The notes under the pieces are model-generated. The model saw only the letters and a list, made by a program, of their open reading frames with translations, searched no databases and was not told the DNA's origin. Source: Polytrichum commune (taxonomy: Eukaryota > Streptophyta > Polytrichopsida > Polytrichales > Polytrichaceae). From it: DNA of 60,000 nt. The stretch spans positions 6,326,001-6,386,000 of the forward strand of contig OX485806.1 of assembly GCA_950295325.1 (NCBI GenBank), in the 5' to 3' direction. The position numbers and the translations under genes are program-made. Below are positions 23,630-43,803 of this stretch, in pieces; position 1 is the stretch's first letter; the number at the start of each line of letters is the position of its first letter.

Positions 23630-24311
23630 GCATGAATCTGCCCTCGTCCTCACTCCCAGGTTTTCCATCTGCTCCTCCTTCTCGGTTCAAGTGTGTGCTG
23701 AAATGGCCGGAAGAACATAATGAGATGCGGAAGGCGACTCATCCCTCGTTCCTCAAATATTGTCTCCCCTTTCCCCAACTCTGGAGCATTCGGTAACGCC
23801 CGAGCTCTCTACAGCCAAGAACCTCAGTCACCCCTGCCCTCGTAGACATTTTTTCTGCCTTTCCTCTACACAACCTTTCTCATTTTGATCAGTTATGCCC
23901 CCCTGCGCCGCACCGGAGCTTGTTCCCCTCCGTCTAGCGCACACACATACACTCCCCGAGACTGCCAACCGACTCCCAACTGCCCTCTCGCCAGTCCTGA
24001 GTCCGGGAGTTTCTAGGGGTACAGTCCCTCTCTCCCAAAACGAACACCAACAACACCCACACTGGTCATTTAACCTAGCCTTTGAACTCTTAAGGCCCCT
24101 CTCCCCCTTTCTCCACTTAAATCTAATCAACCTTTTTTCCCTTTTCAGCCTGTAAGTCACACATCTTCGAGCCTCTAGTTTAATTTAACAATAACTAAGA
24201 ACACCACTCTTTTTAATGTTTTTGAATAGTTGACTGCAATCAAAACTCTCATTTTTCTAATCTATCTGAGATCAAGAGCACATGTGGACCCAAATTTGGG
24301 CTCACACACAC

Positions 24312-26689
24312 AAACATAAGACGCAAAAGATGGTCTAAGTTTGAGGGAGAGAGACAAAGTGAGGTTGCAATGGTGAAGATGAGTGAAAACTATATTAGTT
24401 ACCAATATAGAAGATTTCAAACAAGACATCTAGATGCCTTTCAGTCAACATTTGAGATCTAAAGCATGGGCGGGAATTTGAGCATGATAGACAATACTCC
24501 AATAGAACACCCAAAACCGAATGTCAGTGAACATCTAGGATGAACCTTGTATTCACGTACCTCAAAGAGACCGGAACCTTGGAACATAAACATTTTTAGG
24601 TAACATATACATAGATATGTTTGGCATGTAAAGTTATTTCTCCCTTCACGTACCATCAATACATGGTATCGATTGTATAAAGCATAACAAATACAATTAC
24701 TACCCAAATGAACATTGTTTTGATGTACTTTTCAATTGGCCCTAGGTCATGGAGATTTAAATTGTAGCACATGAAGCACAACATTGGTATCCTTTCACAC
24801 CAAAACACACATAAAACACATTCCACTATTCATATATTACTTGGGGAATGAATTTCATGTCAATTGCATGATACAATCTATTCATTCTCATTTCTTAGCA
24901 ACTTGATAGTTATTAGAGACACAAAATAAAGAACTCCAATAGATATTTTAAACAATGTTTTGCATCCTACTATGTTATTCTATTTGTAGGTGTGGAAGCA
25001 ATAATCAATTCATCATATAATGTTGATATATAGTCATTCAAATTAAGCCCTTGGACAAGCCTTTCATGGACCCCAATCAATTGACAAAGTATATTTGGAC
25101 AAACCACTTGTCCAAAAAATGAAAGGATATGCACTTGTGGGGGCGAAAACATCAAACAACAACAACAACAACAACAGAAGCAACAACACAACAACTAAAA
25201 CTTTGAATGTTTTGTATTCCATGTTCACCAACCACCATATTTGTGTAATTTTGCAATCTAGTGTACATCAGATTGGCGGTCGGAATTTTCAAAATTCATG
25301 CATAAATCCAAATATACTTAAATTTGATTAATCCTAAATAGATATTGCTAGCAATACCATGTACATATGAGAATCAAATAGAGAATTAGCCCTAAGAAGC
25401 CTATCTTTAACATCAAGTGGAGGGAGACCTTTGATACAATACAAATGTTCTCATAGAACTATGGTTGCATATATATTAGACACTTGGAGGTTTTTTGAGC
25501 ATGAATATTCACTTCCAAAGTGGTAATGGTTGGGTATTCACTTTGACTAATGCACAATATTTTTTTGAGCAAGGGTAAGAACTAAAATGGAATTGTTCAA
25601 GTATTTGAGAGCAATGACATACATGGGCACGTGTAACATTGCAATCACGTAATTAATGTGAAGTCGTTGACTTGAGAGTCAAAGCCTCTACATGAAATAA
25701 AGACATGCATCTTTATTTTGGGCAATCATAGAGCATAATCCTTGATTTCTTAAAAGCATGCTTGTACTGTCATGGTTCCCAAGCTTTAAATGCTCATCTT
25801 GACTCAATTAGCTCCTGGCATGAAAATGATTTGGATTCACCAACTTGCACTTTCTAATATTTTTGTCATGGGATCTCTTATCATCACCCACCTGACACTA
25901 TTCTCCTACTCATTTGAAAGCCCTCGTCCCAATATTGTGTTTTATACTTAATTAAAAATCTGAATAATTTTGGAGGTCAAAGCTCACTATGTAGCAACTT
26001 CTTCTTCCTCTGGTTTTCAACATAAATCGGTTGTGAACAAAATTGAAGGTGTGCAAGGCTTCCAGAGGGAGAAAATCCAAGCATGTTCGACAAATACCAA
26101 GGGTCTACAAGGCAATAAATAGCACATGTCTTTTAATCCTACTCAAGGAGCCGAACCGATTCGCATATTTTGATTTGTTGTCAAATGTTTCTAGGAACTT
26201 TATTGGACGAATAACAACAATGGTGTTGCTTGTTCCAACTATATGGACATAGTTCAAATTTCACCTTGCACAACATTCTTTTGTATGTCCACTCCAAAAC
26301 AAACATTTAAATAAATTACATTTCTATAATACATCGTTGGTTCGACTTGGGACCCTGACACTTTAAATTGGTCGTATTATCCCTAGTAAATTCTTTCATT
26401 TGAATTCATACATGGTAACATCACGAAACACAACATCTTTCATTAGTGTATTCTTAGAACGATTATTCAAAATGAACATGTAGGGGACGATTTCACCCCC
26501 CCCCCCTCCCTTCACCTAAAAAACTACCCAATAATACATACATGCCAATATTCACATGAACAACTCATAATTGGTCTCAAATATCCAAATTTAAATTAAC
26601 ACATATATTTTGACAATACACATCATAAACCACACACTAATATACCAATATTCCTTGCTACTTAGAACATAGATGCAGTTGCCACGTGG
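24312..26689. other. Intergenic, AT-rich
   Basis: Only the (CAA)n dispersed repeat stands out. Short open frames look like chance. Confidence 0.5.
25095..25200 (+). repeat. Dispersed repeat with (CAA)n tract, copy 1
   Basis: ACTTGTCCAAAAA...TGCACTTGTGGGGG...AAACATCA, then a CAA tract (25154-25176) and AGCAACAACA. The same order recurs at 39300-39390. The Cys-rich frame on the opposite strand is only the CAA tract read in reverse. Confidence 0.7.
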
Positions 26690-27060
26690 AGCCTTAATTA
26701 CCACACAAGCGCCTGATTAATGAAAAGAGCGGGCGGGGTAATGTCAGGAATTCTCATATTCCCTCGGTGGGCCCGGAGTCAGGTAGTACCTTTTGGGACG
26801 GACTGTGCACAGTCAGGAAGGCGAACGGCTGGCCGGGTGCAACCCATTATGCAACTTACTAAAACTGAAGCAGAAGCCTCTTGAAAGGCGGAACTCAACT
26901 GCGCAGTTGGTGGGCCAACGGCGTGGACGGACGGCCGTCGCCACAGTCCAGGCCACCAGTTGTGCACGCCCGCGGACCGCCCGCTGTCGGGACCCAGCGG
27001 CCTGCTCATTAGGTTGGATTGGACTAGACTACACTAGAGTAGACTAGACAAAAGCAAGGC
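26690..27060. other. GC-rich island of unknown nature
   Basis: About 370 bases are sharply richer in G+C than the flanks, with GCGGGCGGGG near the left end and TAGACTACACTAGAGTAGAC near the right. Open frames on both strands are short and low in protein character. No RNA gene is recognised. It could be part of an LTR or promoter-like fragment of a lost element. Confidence 0.5.
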
Positions 27061-28503
27061 AGACCTATTTCCGTTAACTAAACTAAAGCAATTTTGCATC
27101 AGTGATTGGGGAGATTTTTGGGTATAACCGGTTGAGATCCTAGTGTTTGCAAGTCCAAGTTAATGGATATAGGGAGTGAGATTAGGCTCCTTGGATTCAA
27201 TACCTTTCATCTTATTTTTACGTAGGACTAAACGTGAAAGCATGAGAATAGAACACTCGTAAAAATAATCTTATGAGTTTGTGGATATGATCAAGGTGAA
27301 GCGGCCTTCATTCACACCAACCCCAAAAGCTCTCTCTTTCTCTCTCTCAAATTGAAGAACCGAGTGTACCAAGGTTGCATGTTATATTCATATGTGATGA
27401 TGTGTATTGTGGGCCACATTATTGGGATGTCTAGAGCGAGTCACAATATACATATTGTTAGCCATAATTGGTGTAATTTAAGTTCACAGAATATAATTTG
27501 GCCCATAACCATGAACATTAGTGAGAAGTTGAGGTGTTATTGGAAGACTATTGTGGCCCCAATAATTAGCAATCCTTAAATTGTCACGGACCTTGATAAT
27601 GAATAGCATGGCCCACACTTGTCATGCACATAGTGTAGTTGCATTTCTTTTCTTCGCTTTGGTGTGGAGATTGAAATAATGATATCAAATTAGGGTGGAC
27701 TACTCATATTTAAGTTTTTTAATTGAGACAAAGTGCATAACTAATATAATTGTTGCCCATAAGTCGTGGGGCTTTTGCATCCATCCCCACATCATTGGGT
27801 TTTTGTCACCACTCATTGAAGTGAGAAATGCTTGTACAAATAGCTCTCTATTTGTACACTTGATCTAAACACTCCATGATAATGAACATTCGACTAATTA
27901 TCTTGGGCTAAATTGTTTCTCTAGTAACACCTTTCTCATTGAACATAGACGTATGTGGGTTTGTATCTATTCAAACATAAAATTTAGTTGATAATATGAT
28001 TGGATGGTTCAATAATTTCATAGCATCCCTTAGCAAGGTGGCCATGGTTAGCGGGCATGGGGAAATGCAACTTACATGTTACACCCCAAGCATTGAATCT
28101 TCATGACATTCACATGGATCTAGAACGTATATGTGAATTCAAGATACGTGGAAATATATGCATGAAAATTGAACATACTCCACAAGTTTGGTGACCTGCA
28201 TAATGTAGATAGTATTCATTATTAGAGAAATGAATAACTATTTCAATTCCGAATATGTTGTGTTTTGTAAAACAACACAATGTTGAATGAATTGTTAAAG
28301 AGTTTGGGGCAAGGTTCTCATAGTGTGTAAAAAGACTTTTTGTTTATTTATTTATTTTTGCTTAGGAATGTCGCTTGTCAAATATCAATGACCTTCGAAA
28401 GTATGGCGTAAAATCATGTTCCATTGCTATTCTTTGTTAGTGTTTTGTGACCAAGTGGACTAACATGCCTATGGGGTACCATATCAAGTTACATTCACTC
28501 ACT
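27061..28503. other. Intergenic, AT-rich
   Basis: A short CT-rich tract near 27330-27350. No gene, RNA or element end recognised. Confidence 0.5.
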
Positions 28504-28922
28504 CTACACTTTTGTCTAATTAGTGTGGGTTACCATTCAGAGTTACATCTTGTTATATCTTTGTATTGACATATCATTATTAACTTAATTTAATATTATC
28601 ATAGTAAATTATAATCATAATTAGGTTGTAACAAATACAAGCACCTAATCATAATTAGGCTGTAACAAATATAAGCACCTAATTATAATTAGGCTGTAAC
28701 ATATACAATTAGTCTGTTAATGAGGTGATATGCTGGTTGCCTAAGATATCATTATCTTAACAAAATCTTAATTATTGTTTTTTTACCAACTAAGTTATAT
28801 TGTATTCTAACTACTTATGTTATTTGGGTAAGAAAACAATAATCTTAGTAAAAAAATTTAGCAACATGTACTTCCAAATGGTAATCCACACTAATTAGAC
28901 AAAATAGTGTAGTTCTTAGGTT
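28504..28922. mobile_element. MITE-like element, copy 2
   Basis: Left end CTACACTTTTGTCTAATTAG and the reversed right end CTACACTATTTTGTCTAATT are inverted repeats extending about 40 bases, to TACCATT. The interior has three tandem TAATTAGG(C/T)TGTAACA motifs (28619-28700). It belongs to the same family as 9378-9830. Target duplication not evident. Confidence 0.72.
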
Positions 28923-29244
28923 TAAGGTAGGTAAATTGGCGGGAGTGAATGAAAGCTAGGTGGCAAGGGTGGTGACAGCCATGGCACTTATATGTTGTTG
29001 CGTTCTCGCATTTTTCCGTCCCTAGGCTCTTCTTGGCTTGGCTTGGGGAGGGTGTTCCCATGGTTGTAGTTTTACTCCCTTGGCAATAAAAATAGAAGTT
29101 CAGTTAACACATATAAATATGAAAGAAAAAGAAGAGTAAAGAGGAAAAGAAAAAAGAGGTTGACTAGATTATGGCTTTACAATCGGTATGTGGCACGTTC
29201 ATTCAAATTCCATAGAGAATAGTAAATTAGAGATTCACTTAGCG

Positions 29245-29700
29245 TAGGGGCGCGACTGCGACGGCGCATTTTTCGGGGACCCCGGAGCGTTCCGCACCTT
29301 CAATGCTCGCGAGCCACGCGTCGCATACGACACCGGCCCGCGACGTCGTCGCCAACCTTACCAAGCTCGCCGGTGTCGATGAATCTTCGCGTATTCTCGC
29401 ATCCGTGACCGGGCCGATCGAGGCCGGGTGCATCCCTGCAGGTGTGCACCGCACTGGGCGACAGTAAGTCCACAGGCTCGGGCTGTCAATTCGATCCGGG
29501 AGGCTGCGCGCCAATTCAAGCAGCCAGTGCACGCTCATTGTGCGTCGGGAGCTTGCTCAGCAACGTGTCTCGAGAAGCTAAAGTTAGGAGTCCTTGGAAG
29601 CATTGCAGCGGACTCTGCAGCCTCCAGTGGACAGCCAGGTTAGGGGATGTTGTGTGCGTGCGTGTGTGTATATGTACTGGGTGGTTTTTGTGATCATGGT
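29245..29700. other. GC-rich island upstream of the carboxypeptidase gene; possible exon fragment
   Basis: Composition rises abruptly at about 29245. One plus-strand frame (about 29245-29463) has GC-ending codons and encodes a protein-like run including VVANLTKLAGVDESSRILAS, which ends just after a possible donor (CTGCAG then GTGTGC). The minus strand is also open for 99 codons (29538-29239). I do not recognise a domain. It may be a fragment of an unrelated gene or part of the upstream region of the carboxypeptidase gene. Confidence 0.35.
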
Positions 29701-30832
29701 CCTGTTCTTAGCCTCATGACGAGCCTGCATGTTAACCTTTTTGTCATTCAAAACTTTAGTTATTCTGCTTCTGAGGGATTCGGAGTGACCCCTTGGGTTG
29801 TGGAATGAAAAAGAGAGAGGTAAGTGGTAGTCTAAGTGGCGGAGGGTGGGTTATGTAGGGGATTGATGTATGGATTGCTGAATTTTTAGGAAATTGGGTT
29901 GGGCAGTTGGGGGAGAGGAATGGGGACGGACGGAGATGCTGGAGGAGAAGTGTAGCTCGACTGTCGTGAGAACTGTAGGTTGAGTGGATTTATCAGGAGT
30001 CTACTGACTGTTTCAGAATCTGGAGAATTTGGATGGATGGAGCGGATGAGAAGGTGTTATATGACAAGAATTGCCATGTATAAATTTTTGGCTGTGGAAT
30101 CATCGTGTTGTTGAGGAAGGGAGGTGCATTTTGGTTTTCCGAGGGTAACCGAGCTCCGTGCAGATTGATTAACGAGTTGGAGGAATTTAGGAAGAAGGAA
30201 AAGCTGGCCCGGGGCCGAACTTTTTGTGTGACCAAAGTTGGGAGATTGGGAAAAGGTCGGGCAAGGGACGGTGCTGGGACCTACCGCAGCTGGGCGGCAA
30301 ATTTTCGGCTGGAGCGGTTGGTGGACCGCTACAGTTACTTACTACTAGCTATCCATAATCCGTCCTTCTTCCTGCTACGGCGAGTTTGATGTGTGAATTT
30401 ATGCTTTGTCTGCTCCTGAGTTGATCAGCGCCACACCACGACCCTCGTGGCATTGCTACACGTGGGATTCGGTTCCAGTAACTTTTCGTCTTTGGATCGC
30501 ACAGCAGAATTGGAAGTAGCTGCAGAATCAAGTCTTCGACACACTTGATAGGATTTCTCAGACAGACAGACAATCTCGAGAGTTGCTCTAAGAAAGAAGC
30601 TATATCTAGTCAACTTGCAGGTCTAGCACATTCTGCAGAATTCCATGTGTCTGGATCTTGAGAGGATGTCGAGGAGACAGCCGGTAATAAGCAGTACTCT
30701 TGCAACAGAAGCCCGCTACCGTTTTTTTAATCTCGGATAGTTCGCTGCACATACAGCGCTCTCTCTAGCTTTAAATTTTCGGTGCTTTAACTTGCACCAA
30801 ATTAATACGCAGACACAGGAGACCCGGCCAAG
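29701..30832 (+). promoter_or_regulatory. Upstream region of the carboxypeptidase gene
   Basis: Composition here is intermediate between the GC island and the gene. A CT-rich GCGCTCTCTCTAGCTTTAAA segment (about 30757-30776) lies some 60 bases before the ATG and could mark the transcription start. No confident TATA box. The 94-codon frame at 30105-30389 has no domain. Confidence 0.3.
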
Positions 30833-38430
<7,598 letters not shown>

Positions 38431-38755
38431 TCGAGAAGAAAGAAAGAAGGTCAGACTTCCAAGGGTCAGAATTTTTGCTATCGGATGCTGATGCGAGCTT
38501 GCAGAGGTAGCATTACGGTGGTTTAATGTTTCTTCACCATTCATTATCAACCAGACATGATTATGATTTACCAATAATCACAAGACTTGACCCAAACTAT
38601 TGATCCCAGAAAAAGGGTGCATGACAATACCCACAATTCGGAGGTTTGTTGAATACAATTATTAGACTTGGTGTCAGGAATTAGGTAGGTGCCGGCGATT
38701 TGTGCCCACCTCACGCCACCAGTGTGTAATTATATATATTTTTTCTGGAAGAAGC

Positions 38756-38761
38756 AATAAA
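38756..38761 (+). other. Possible poly(A) signal of the carboxypeptidase gene
   Basis: An AATAAA hexamer lies about 326 bases after the TGA at 38428-38430. It is the first perfect hexamer I see downstream, but plant poly(A) signals are loose, so the real site could differ. Confidence 0.4.
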
Positions 38762-39299
38762 ACGCAAGTTTACCTTCTGTAGTAAGGGAAAGATGGCTGA
38801 CATCGAAGGTACAGAACTTCAGTCAGTCAAAGCTGCAGCTTTCTTGTAAAAGCTTTGTGATTGATAATCACAAAGCTTGCAGAGGATGATGTTCAATCCC
38901 ACATTATTGTATACACGATTCAACCGACCTCATTGTGATATTTGCAAAAAATATGCCCTGTGAACATAATCCTTAGTTTTCATCTATTTTTGTTGTCACC
39001 CTTCATCCATCCTTGTGCGAAGCTTTTGTCAGCAGTCTTGCCAAATTTACAGTTGTTTGTCAGCAAAGGTGAGCATCGTAAGGAAAAATGTGGTCCAGAC
39101 AATTCTGGACGCTGAATTCTATCTCCTCCAGTTAGCAAGTGCAAATCACAATGACAATCATTGTAAGTTTCAGAATTGGAGATTAGATGTAAATATTACA
39201 AAATGTCAAAGGGAAGGTCCGCTTTCTTTTCAAAGTAATAGCATAGGCCCTCCCAATTATGTTAAATATTGAATCTAGAAATTGACATTCAAGCGTACG

Positions 39300-39390
39300 T
39301 GAACAAAGAACTTGTCCAAAAACAGTAGAGAATGTGCACTTGTAGGGGGAAAAAACATCATATGACAACAATGCAAGCAACAACATAACA
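39300..39390 (+). repeat. Dispersed repeat of the (CAA)n type, copy 2
   Basis: GAACTTGTCCAAAAACAGTA, TGCACTTGTAGGGGG, AAACATCA and AAGCAACAACATAAC are in the same order as in the copy at 25095-25200, with the CAA tract almost lost. Confidence 0.65.
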
Positions 39391-39989
39391 CCAATAGGTT
39401 TGATTTTGTCCATATCATAAGAACCACCAATACAGACACCCTTCTGAAAACATGGAAACTTGAAAATCTCTCACAATCCAAAGCTATTGAATGATGTGCA
39501 AATATGGGACAACGAATTCAAAGACAACCATAGAAACATTTGTATCTCAACAAATATTTGGTATAGATAGTAAATAAACTCATGGAAGTTTTGAATGTTT
39601 TTTGCCAAGCAATGGTACATAAAATGCAATTGAAATTCACGTTATAAGAATGACAATCGTTTAGGCAAGTTTGATATAAGGAAAATGTTTCATGGGTATT
39701 GCCGATACATCACAACACCATTTTTTTTAAACAAAGTCAACATTGAAACATACGTTTTTTTAACAAATTGGAAATTGAGTTGTATAAGCGTGTGGATTCC
39801 ATTTTTGCTTTTAAATTCTATTTGAAAAGTTGATATTTTGGAACTACGCATATTTTTTTTCTGGGCCTTCTTTGCACCCCCACCTCGACTTGCAAAAACC
39901 ATACGTGGCCCTCACAACTTTGTACACAACATATGCAGTGATAACACTTGGAGCACCTTGTCACATGTTTCAACTACTACTTCCTACCA

Positions 39990-41139
39990 TGTTTATGTCC
40001 TTTGGGCAATGTAGCAAGTCAAACATAAAACTTTTAAGCATCGCAAGATGTCATAAATTAAAAAAATCACATGACATAATAATCGGAACGCATCAACATG
40101 AAGCAAATAGACAATTATACATGTACTCGAGCCTTGTGAGCTCAATGTGCCATCATAGTTCTCCGAACGGTCCACGTCCTTAACCCTAGGATTCTTTTCC
40201 TCAATGGATGTTGCTCCTTGATTGAGGTGGGACACGCTTTTTGATTATGAGCAATGACAACACTCACCCTAACCACATCTTGCGAACTAGATTCACGACA
40301 TTCATGGAATCAAATGTTTCAAAACAATTGGGGGGCAAAGGGGGAATCTTCGATGTTGGCCAAATAAATTGCTTTCATGATGTTAGCCACCAAGGTGGCA
40401 TAGGGTGGTCATTTGATTTCAAAAATGATCTCATCAACACCAACATCCAAAGAGTCTTGGTCTCTCAACTCCTAAGGAGTGGGAGACATTGCATGAGGGG
40501 TTCTTGGTTCTCAAAGCTCTCTTATGGCATTGACACTTAGTGAGGTCTTAGATTTTTGGGTGGTAGACATTGAATTGCTTGAATTTGGTTGGCGAGTTGG
40601 AAGAGGATCAAAATGATAAATTCTTGTAGATACAACATAACTACATTGATGTGAGCTTCAACACCAACATTGTCAGGAGCGAGATGAGGATTGTCATATC
40701 ATTCAATCGGAAGGGGCAGGGGTTTCTCTGCTACCACTAGCAACCCAATAGAACTTGACTCCTTCGCTCTCTTTTTCTGTGATTTAGAAGCCCCAACAAG
40801 GAAGCCCATCATCACCATTGCTCTTCAATGCGTGCCTTCACAATCCTCCAATTCCACAACCTCCACAACCTTTGTAGCCAGCTGCAAACACAAAATGCAT
40901 GACATCAAAAGCCACATAACATATAGAAAAATGGTTTCAATGAGCCAATTTGTATTGGAGGGCCATCCGCCATACAAATTAACCACCTTAAACATGTAAA
41001 GAACCTTAAGATAGTAGAATGTTATAGTCAAATACAATAGAAACTCAAGATAAACATCAACATTATGTTGGAGATGTTACAGCCTCCCCATATATTGAGT
41101 AAAGTGGATTTTGTCTTCATAGTTGGTTTCATCAATAAA
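39990..41139 (-). pseudogene. Broken coding-like stretch continuing the frame at 41140-41580
   Basis: On the minus strand, open pieces follow one another across stops and frame changes: a hydrophobic block (about 41037-40825, ending ATKVVEVVELED), a piece near 40690-40560 (LAPDNVGVEAHINVV, ILFQLANQIQAIQ), and 40235-39993 (SIEEKNPRVKDVDRSENYDG). No domain is recognised and no splice model joins them. This is offered only as a probable decayed reading frame. Confidence 0.25.
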
Positions 41140-41580
41140 TCAATTGCACCCAAAGTCATATGGCAGATTCCTTTGTTCCAATTTTGGCACCCCAAGGAAG
41201 AGCTTGAATGTATAATATGAGGAAACTTTGAGTGTATAATATTGAATCTTAGTATGCTCCTTAAAAGATCGCATCATGTCCCTTTCCATTCCAACATCCA
41301 ATTTTCCAGAATATCCAACGGAAATGTGCGCTAGAGCGAGATCATGAAAAAGCTTTAATGAAAACTCATTTATGTTATCAAGAACATTCAAAAAACAATC
41401 ACTTTCGGTGTTGCACTCATTTTGCAGAGTTGTTTCGATTTCAGACCAACTATATATCAAAGATCCAAAATGATGGATAAATAGGGTACTTGTCCTCACA
41501 TTTCTATCAAACTCTGTATTTGGGTCACATCTGCTCCCCCAAGTTTCATAGAATTTCCATCTTTCTTTAGAGGAAGACAA
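41140..41580 (-). CDS. Unidentified open frame of about 146 codons, possibly an exon of a decayed gene
   Basis: The 438-base frame has no stop in AT-rich DNA and encodes a non-repetitive, protein-like sequence containing GMERDMMRSFKEHTKIQYY and FLGVPKLEQRNLPYDFGC. Its 5' end follows a T-rich tract and CTAAAG that would serve as a splice acceptor. Upstream on the same strand, 41905-41678 has LLLSSRMGLGFTVSRVSTLE. Downstream, after a stop, DETNYEDKIHFTQYM and further open pieces reach about 40825. There is no recognised domain. It may be one exon of a decayed gene or element spanning 39990-41830. Confidence 0.35.
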   Translation of the reverse strand: MSSSKERWKFYETWGSRCDPNTEFDRNVRTSTLFIHHFGSLIYSWSEIETTLQNECNTESDCFLNVLDNINEFSLKLFHDLALAHISVGYSGKLDVGMERDMMRSFKEHTKIQYYTLKVSSYYTFKLFLGVPKLEQRNLPYDFGCN

Positions 41581-41905
41581 AAAAAAAATTTAAAATGATT
41601 ATGGTTTCCTATGTGAAATTATTCAATTTTTCATCCACAATTCAAGCATTCGTTCACTAAAATAGAAGTTTCAACATTTAAAAACATATAGTTTCATGCA
41701 TAGCAATGAAATCATGGTTGGCACGTGGTTGAGATGCAATATTTCTTGCATGATCCTCTAACGTGGAGACACGGGAAACGGTGAAACCTAAGCCCATTCG
41801 GCTGGAAAGCAAGAGTGGCTTGGAAATTTGTGCGTTCATTTTCCCGAGTTGGAGTAGTAGAGAAAATGATGAGGTCCGCAAGTTGTTTTGTAATTTTGTT
41901 TCCAA

Positions 41906-43803
41906 TGAATAATTATTTTGGTTTTCTTAAAGAGGCAAGTAAGTCAACCTCCCTACTTGTATAGTGGAGTCTCCATGTTTTAATCATCAAACTATCATGT
42001 TTTGTAGATGAGTGTACACACAACAGTTAACTCAGTGGCACTTAAAAGTGATTCCATGTGTTTGTGAAAACAAGATTTATCATGTTGATCACTGCATCCG
42101 GCTTATCATTGCATCCAACTTATCACAACATCCTTTTTGGGCCGTCATTTTTACAAGTAGCCATTTTGGGTGAAATTTTCCACTGTAGATACAAAAATGT
42201 TATGGGTTAGGCATTACCACTCTAATGTTGGATTCATAGGGTGCCCATGATTGTCCAACCAATCATTTCCCATTGGATTGCACTAATATCTGGGTGTATG
42301 TTGCTTATCACACCCCATGTGAACCCATCCTTTGCCTCAACTACATGCCAATTTTCTAACTTATACATCTCATACTCTTACCCTTCAAAGGTAAAGAATG
42401 CTCCTTGTATTTGAACTTGAAATTTATTCTAACTATATTGTTCACTTTAGCCTCCTCACACCACTCTTCGACGATCCTCATAGTGTTATGTGACGTGGTC
42501 TTCAAGTAGATTTTTCCGTCTTTAAGATCATTGGCTAGGGGCTTCAGAGTTGTGTTGTAGCATTGGCTCCCCTTTGTATTGGGTAGAGTGAATGTGTTTT
42601 AGAGTTTAAAATGTTCTTCCATGCTGCACATGTGTTGTTTTCCACGGCAAGTAACCCATACTTATCGCTCATGTCTCTACCTAAAAACAGCGGTACCAAT
42701 TGTTTCTTGGATGCTTGTAAAAGAACTAAAATTGTTAGAAGTATAGAAAATACTTAACCCATGTTTTCTATTGGCAGCACCACCAATAGACATGTGGGGT
42801 GGACACTATTATTTGCAAAAAGTTCAGGAGCTAGATATGCCCCAATCCCATGAAAACAAACATGATAAACATACAAGATATGATGACCAAAATCTTCTAG
42901 CTCCCAAACCCTCTATTCTATCAGCCACTCCACTAATAGACATTGGTTGGGATATTGTGCTTATAAAGTCAATATGTACTTCTATCATGATTTGCTATCA
43001 GTGACCCCACCAATAAAAATAAGAAAAACAACTCATGGGCATGGACTAATAATTTGGATGACAATGTACATTTGTGTACAATGAATAATGGTGTAGATGT
43101 TGGCTTACAAAGACAACATGTTTAGGTTTAACCCAATGAGAAAAAAAAACAAAAGAACGCCATAATTACAAATCAACACATTGTATTGGAATATCAATGT
43201 CCTCTTTTCTATCAATGGGACACACAATAGAAAGAAGTGCAAACTTCTTTCCATATACAACTAAAGCAGTTAAATCTAGATTTACTTATTTTGTATAAAT
43301 ACCATTAAAAACCTGGATTGAGAGCCCAGATGCAAACGACCGAAAACCAACATTGACAAATCATTTATAAATGAATGAGAATGGGATAAAGTTTGGTTAA
43401 TAAATATACACTTATTGCACCAGCCCCCAATGCACACATCACACTTAAGGTTGACAAGACTTTTCTATATTGCGGTCTGAGACGAGACAAACCGCATCCA
43501 CCATTCAATCCCTGTATGGATATCCTTGTTGAGGATTTGTCATGGTTAGACTAGATACCATCGAAAAGTGCATGGGTTTGGAGCATGTGTGGCTTGAGAA
43601 GGCCATGACATCAATGGAAAGCAACAAAGAGCATAGAATGTATGAGACATTCAAAGTTGAGTGATGGGAGCATGTAGCCTAAGCCTCATATAAAGTGGCA
43701 ATATGTAAACAGACGGCACTTCTAGCCAATGTCAGAGTAGCCGTTGCGCCACTATTAACAATTTCCTGTTTGATCATTCCACATTTTTTTACGGGTTTCG
43801 CAG
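41906..43803. other. Intergenic, AT-rich
   Basis: Nothing recognised up to the abrupt composition change near 43800, where the hAT-like remnant begins. Confidence 0.5.

Larger units (their letters stand above)
21320..24306 (-). mobile_element. Older solo LTR of the same family, split by the inner LTR
   Basis: The left end, TGTCAG at 21320, is followed by the family block containing GTAGTCCGGGTGA. The right end is TTTGGGCTCACA, ending at 24306. The 5-mer CACAC precedes it (21315-21319) and follows it (24307-24311), although the right side is a CA-rich run, which weakens that evidence. Without the inner LTR and one GCATG copy, about 1,537 bases remain, a length between the other two copies. 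Orientation is opposite to the inner LTR. The GC-rich, ORF-containing stretches at 21593-22072 and 23828-24160 fall inside this LTR and show no recognisable domains. Confidence 0.72.
38431..39989. other. 3' region of the carboxypeptidase gene and intergenic DNA
   Basis: Contains the probable poly(A) signal (38756) and the second (CAA)n-type repeat (39300-39390). No further gene. Confidence 0.5.

Noticed and set aside
24970-25194. Cys-rich minus-strand open frame
   Set aside because: The CCCFCCCC run is only the CAA microsatellite read in reverse.
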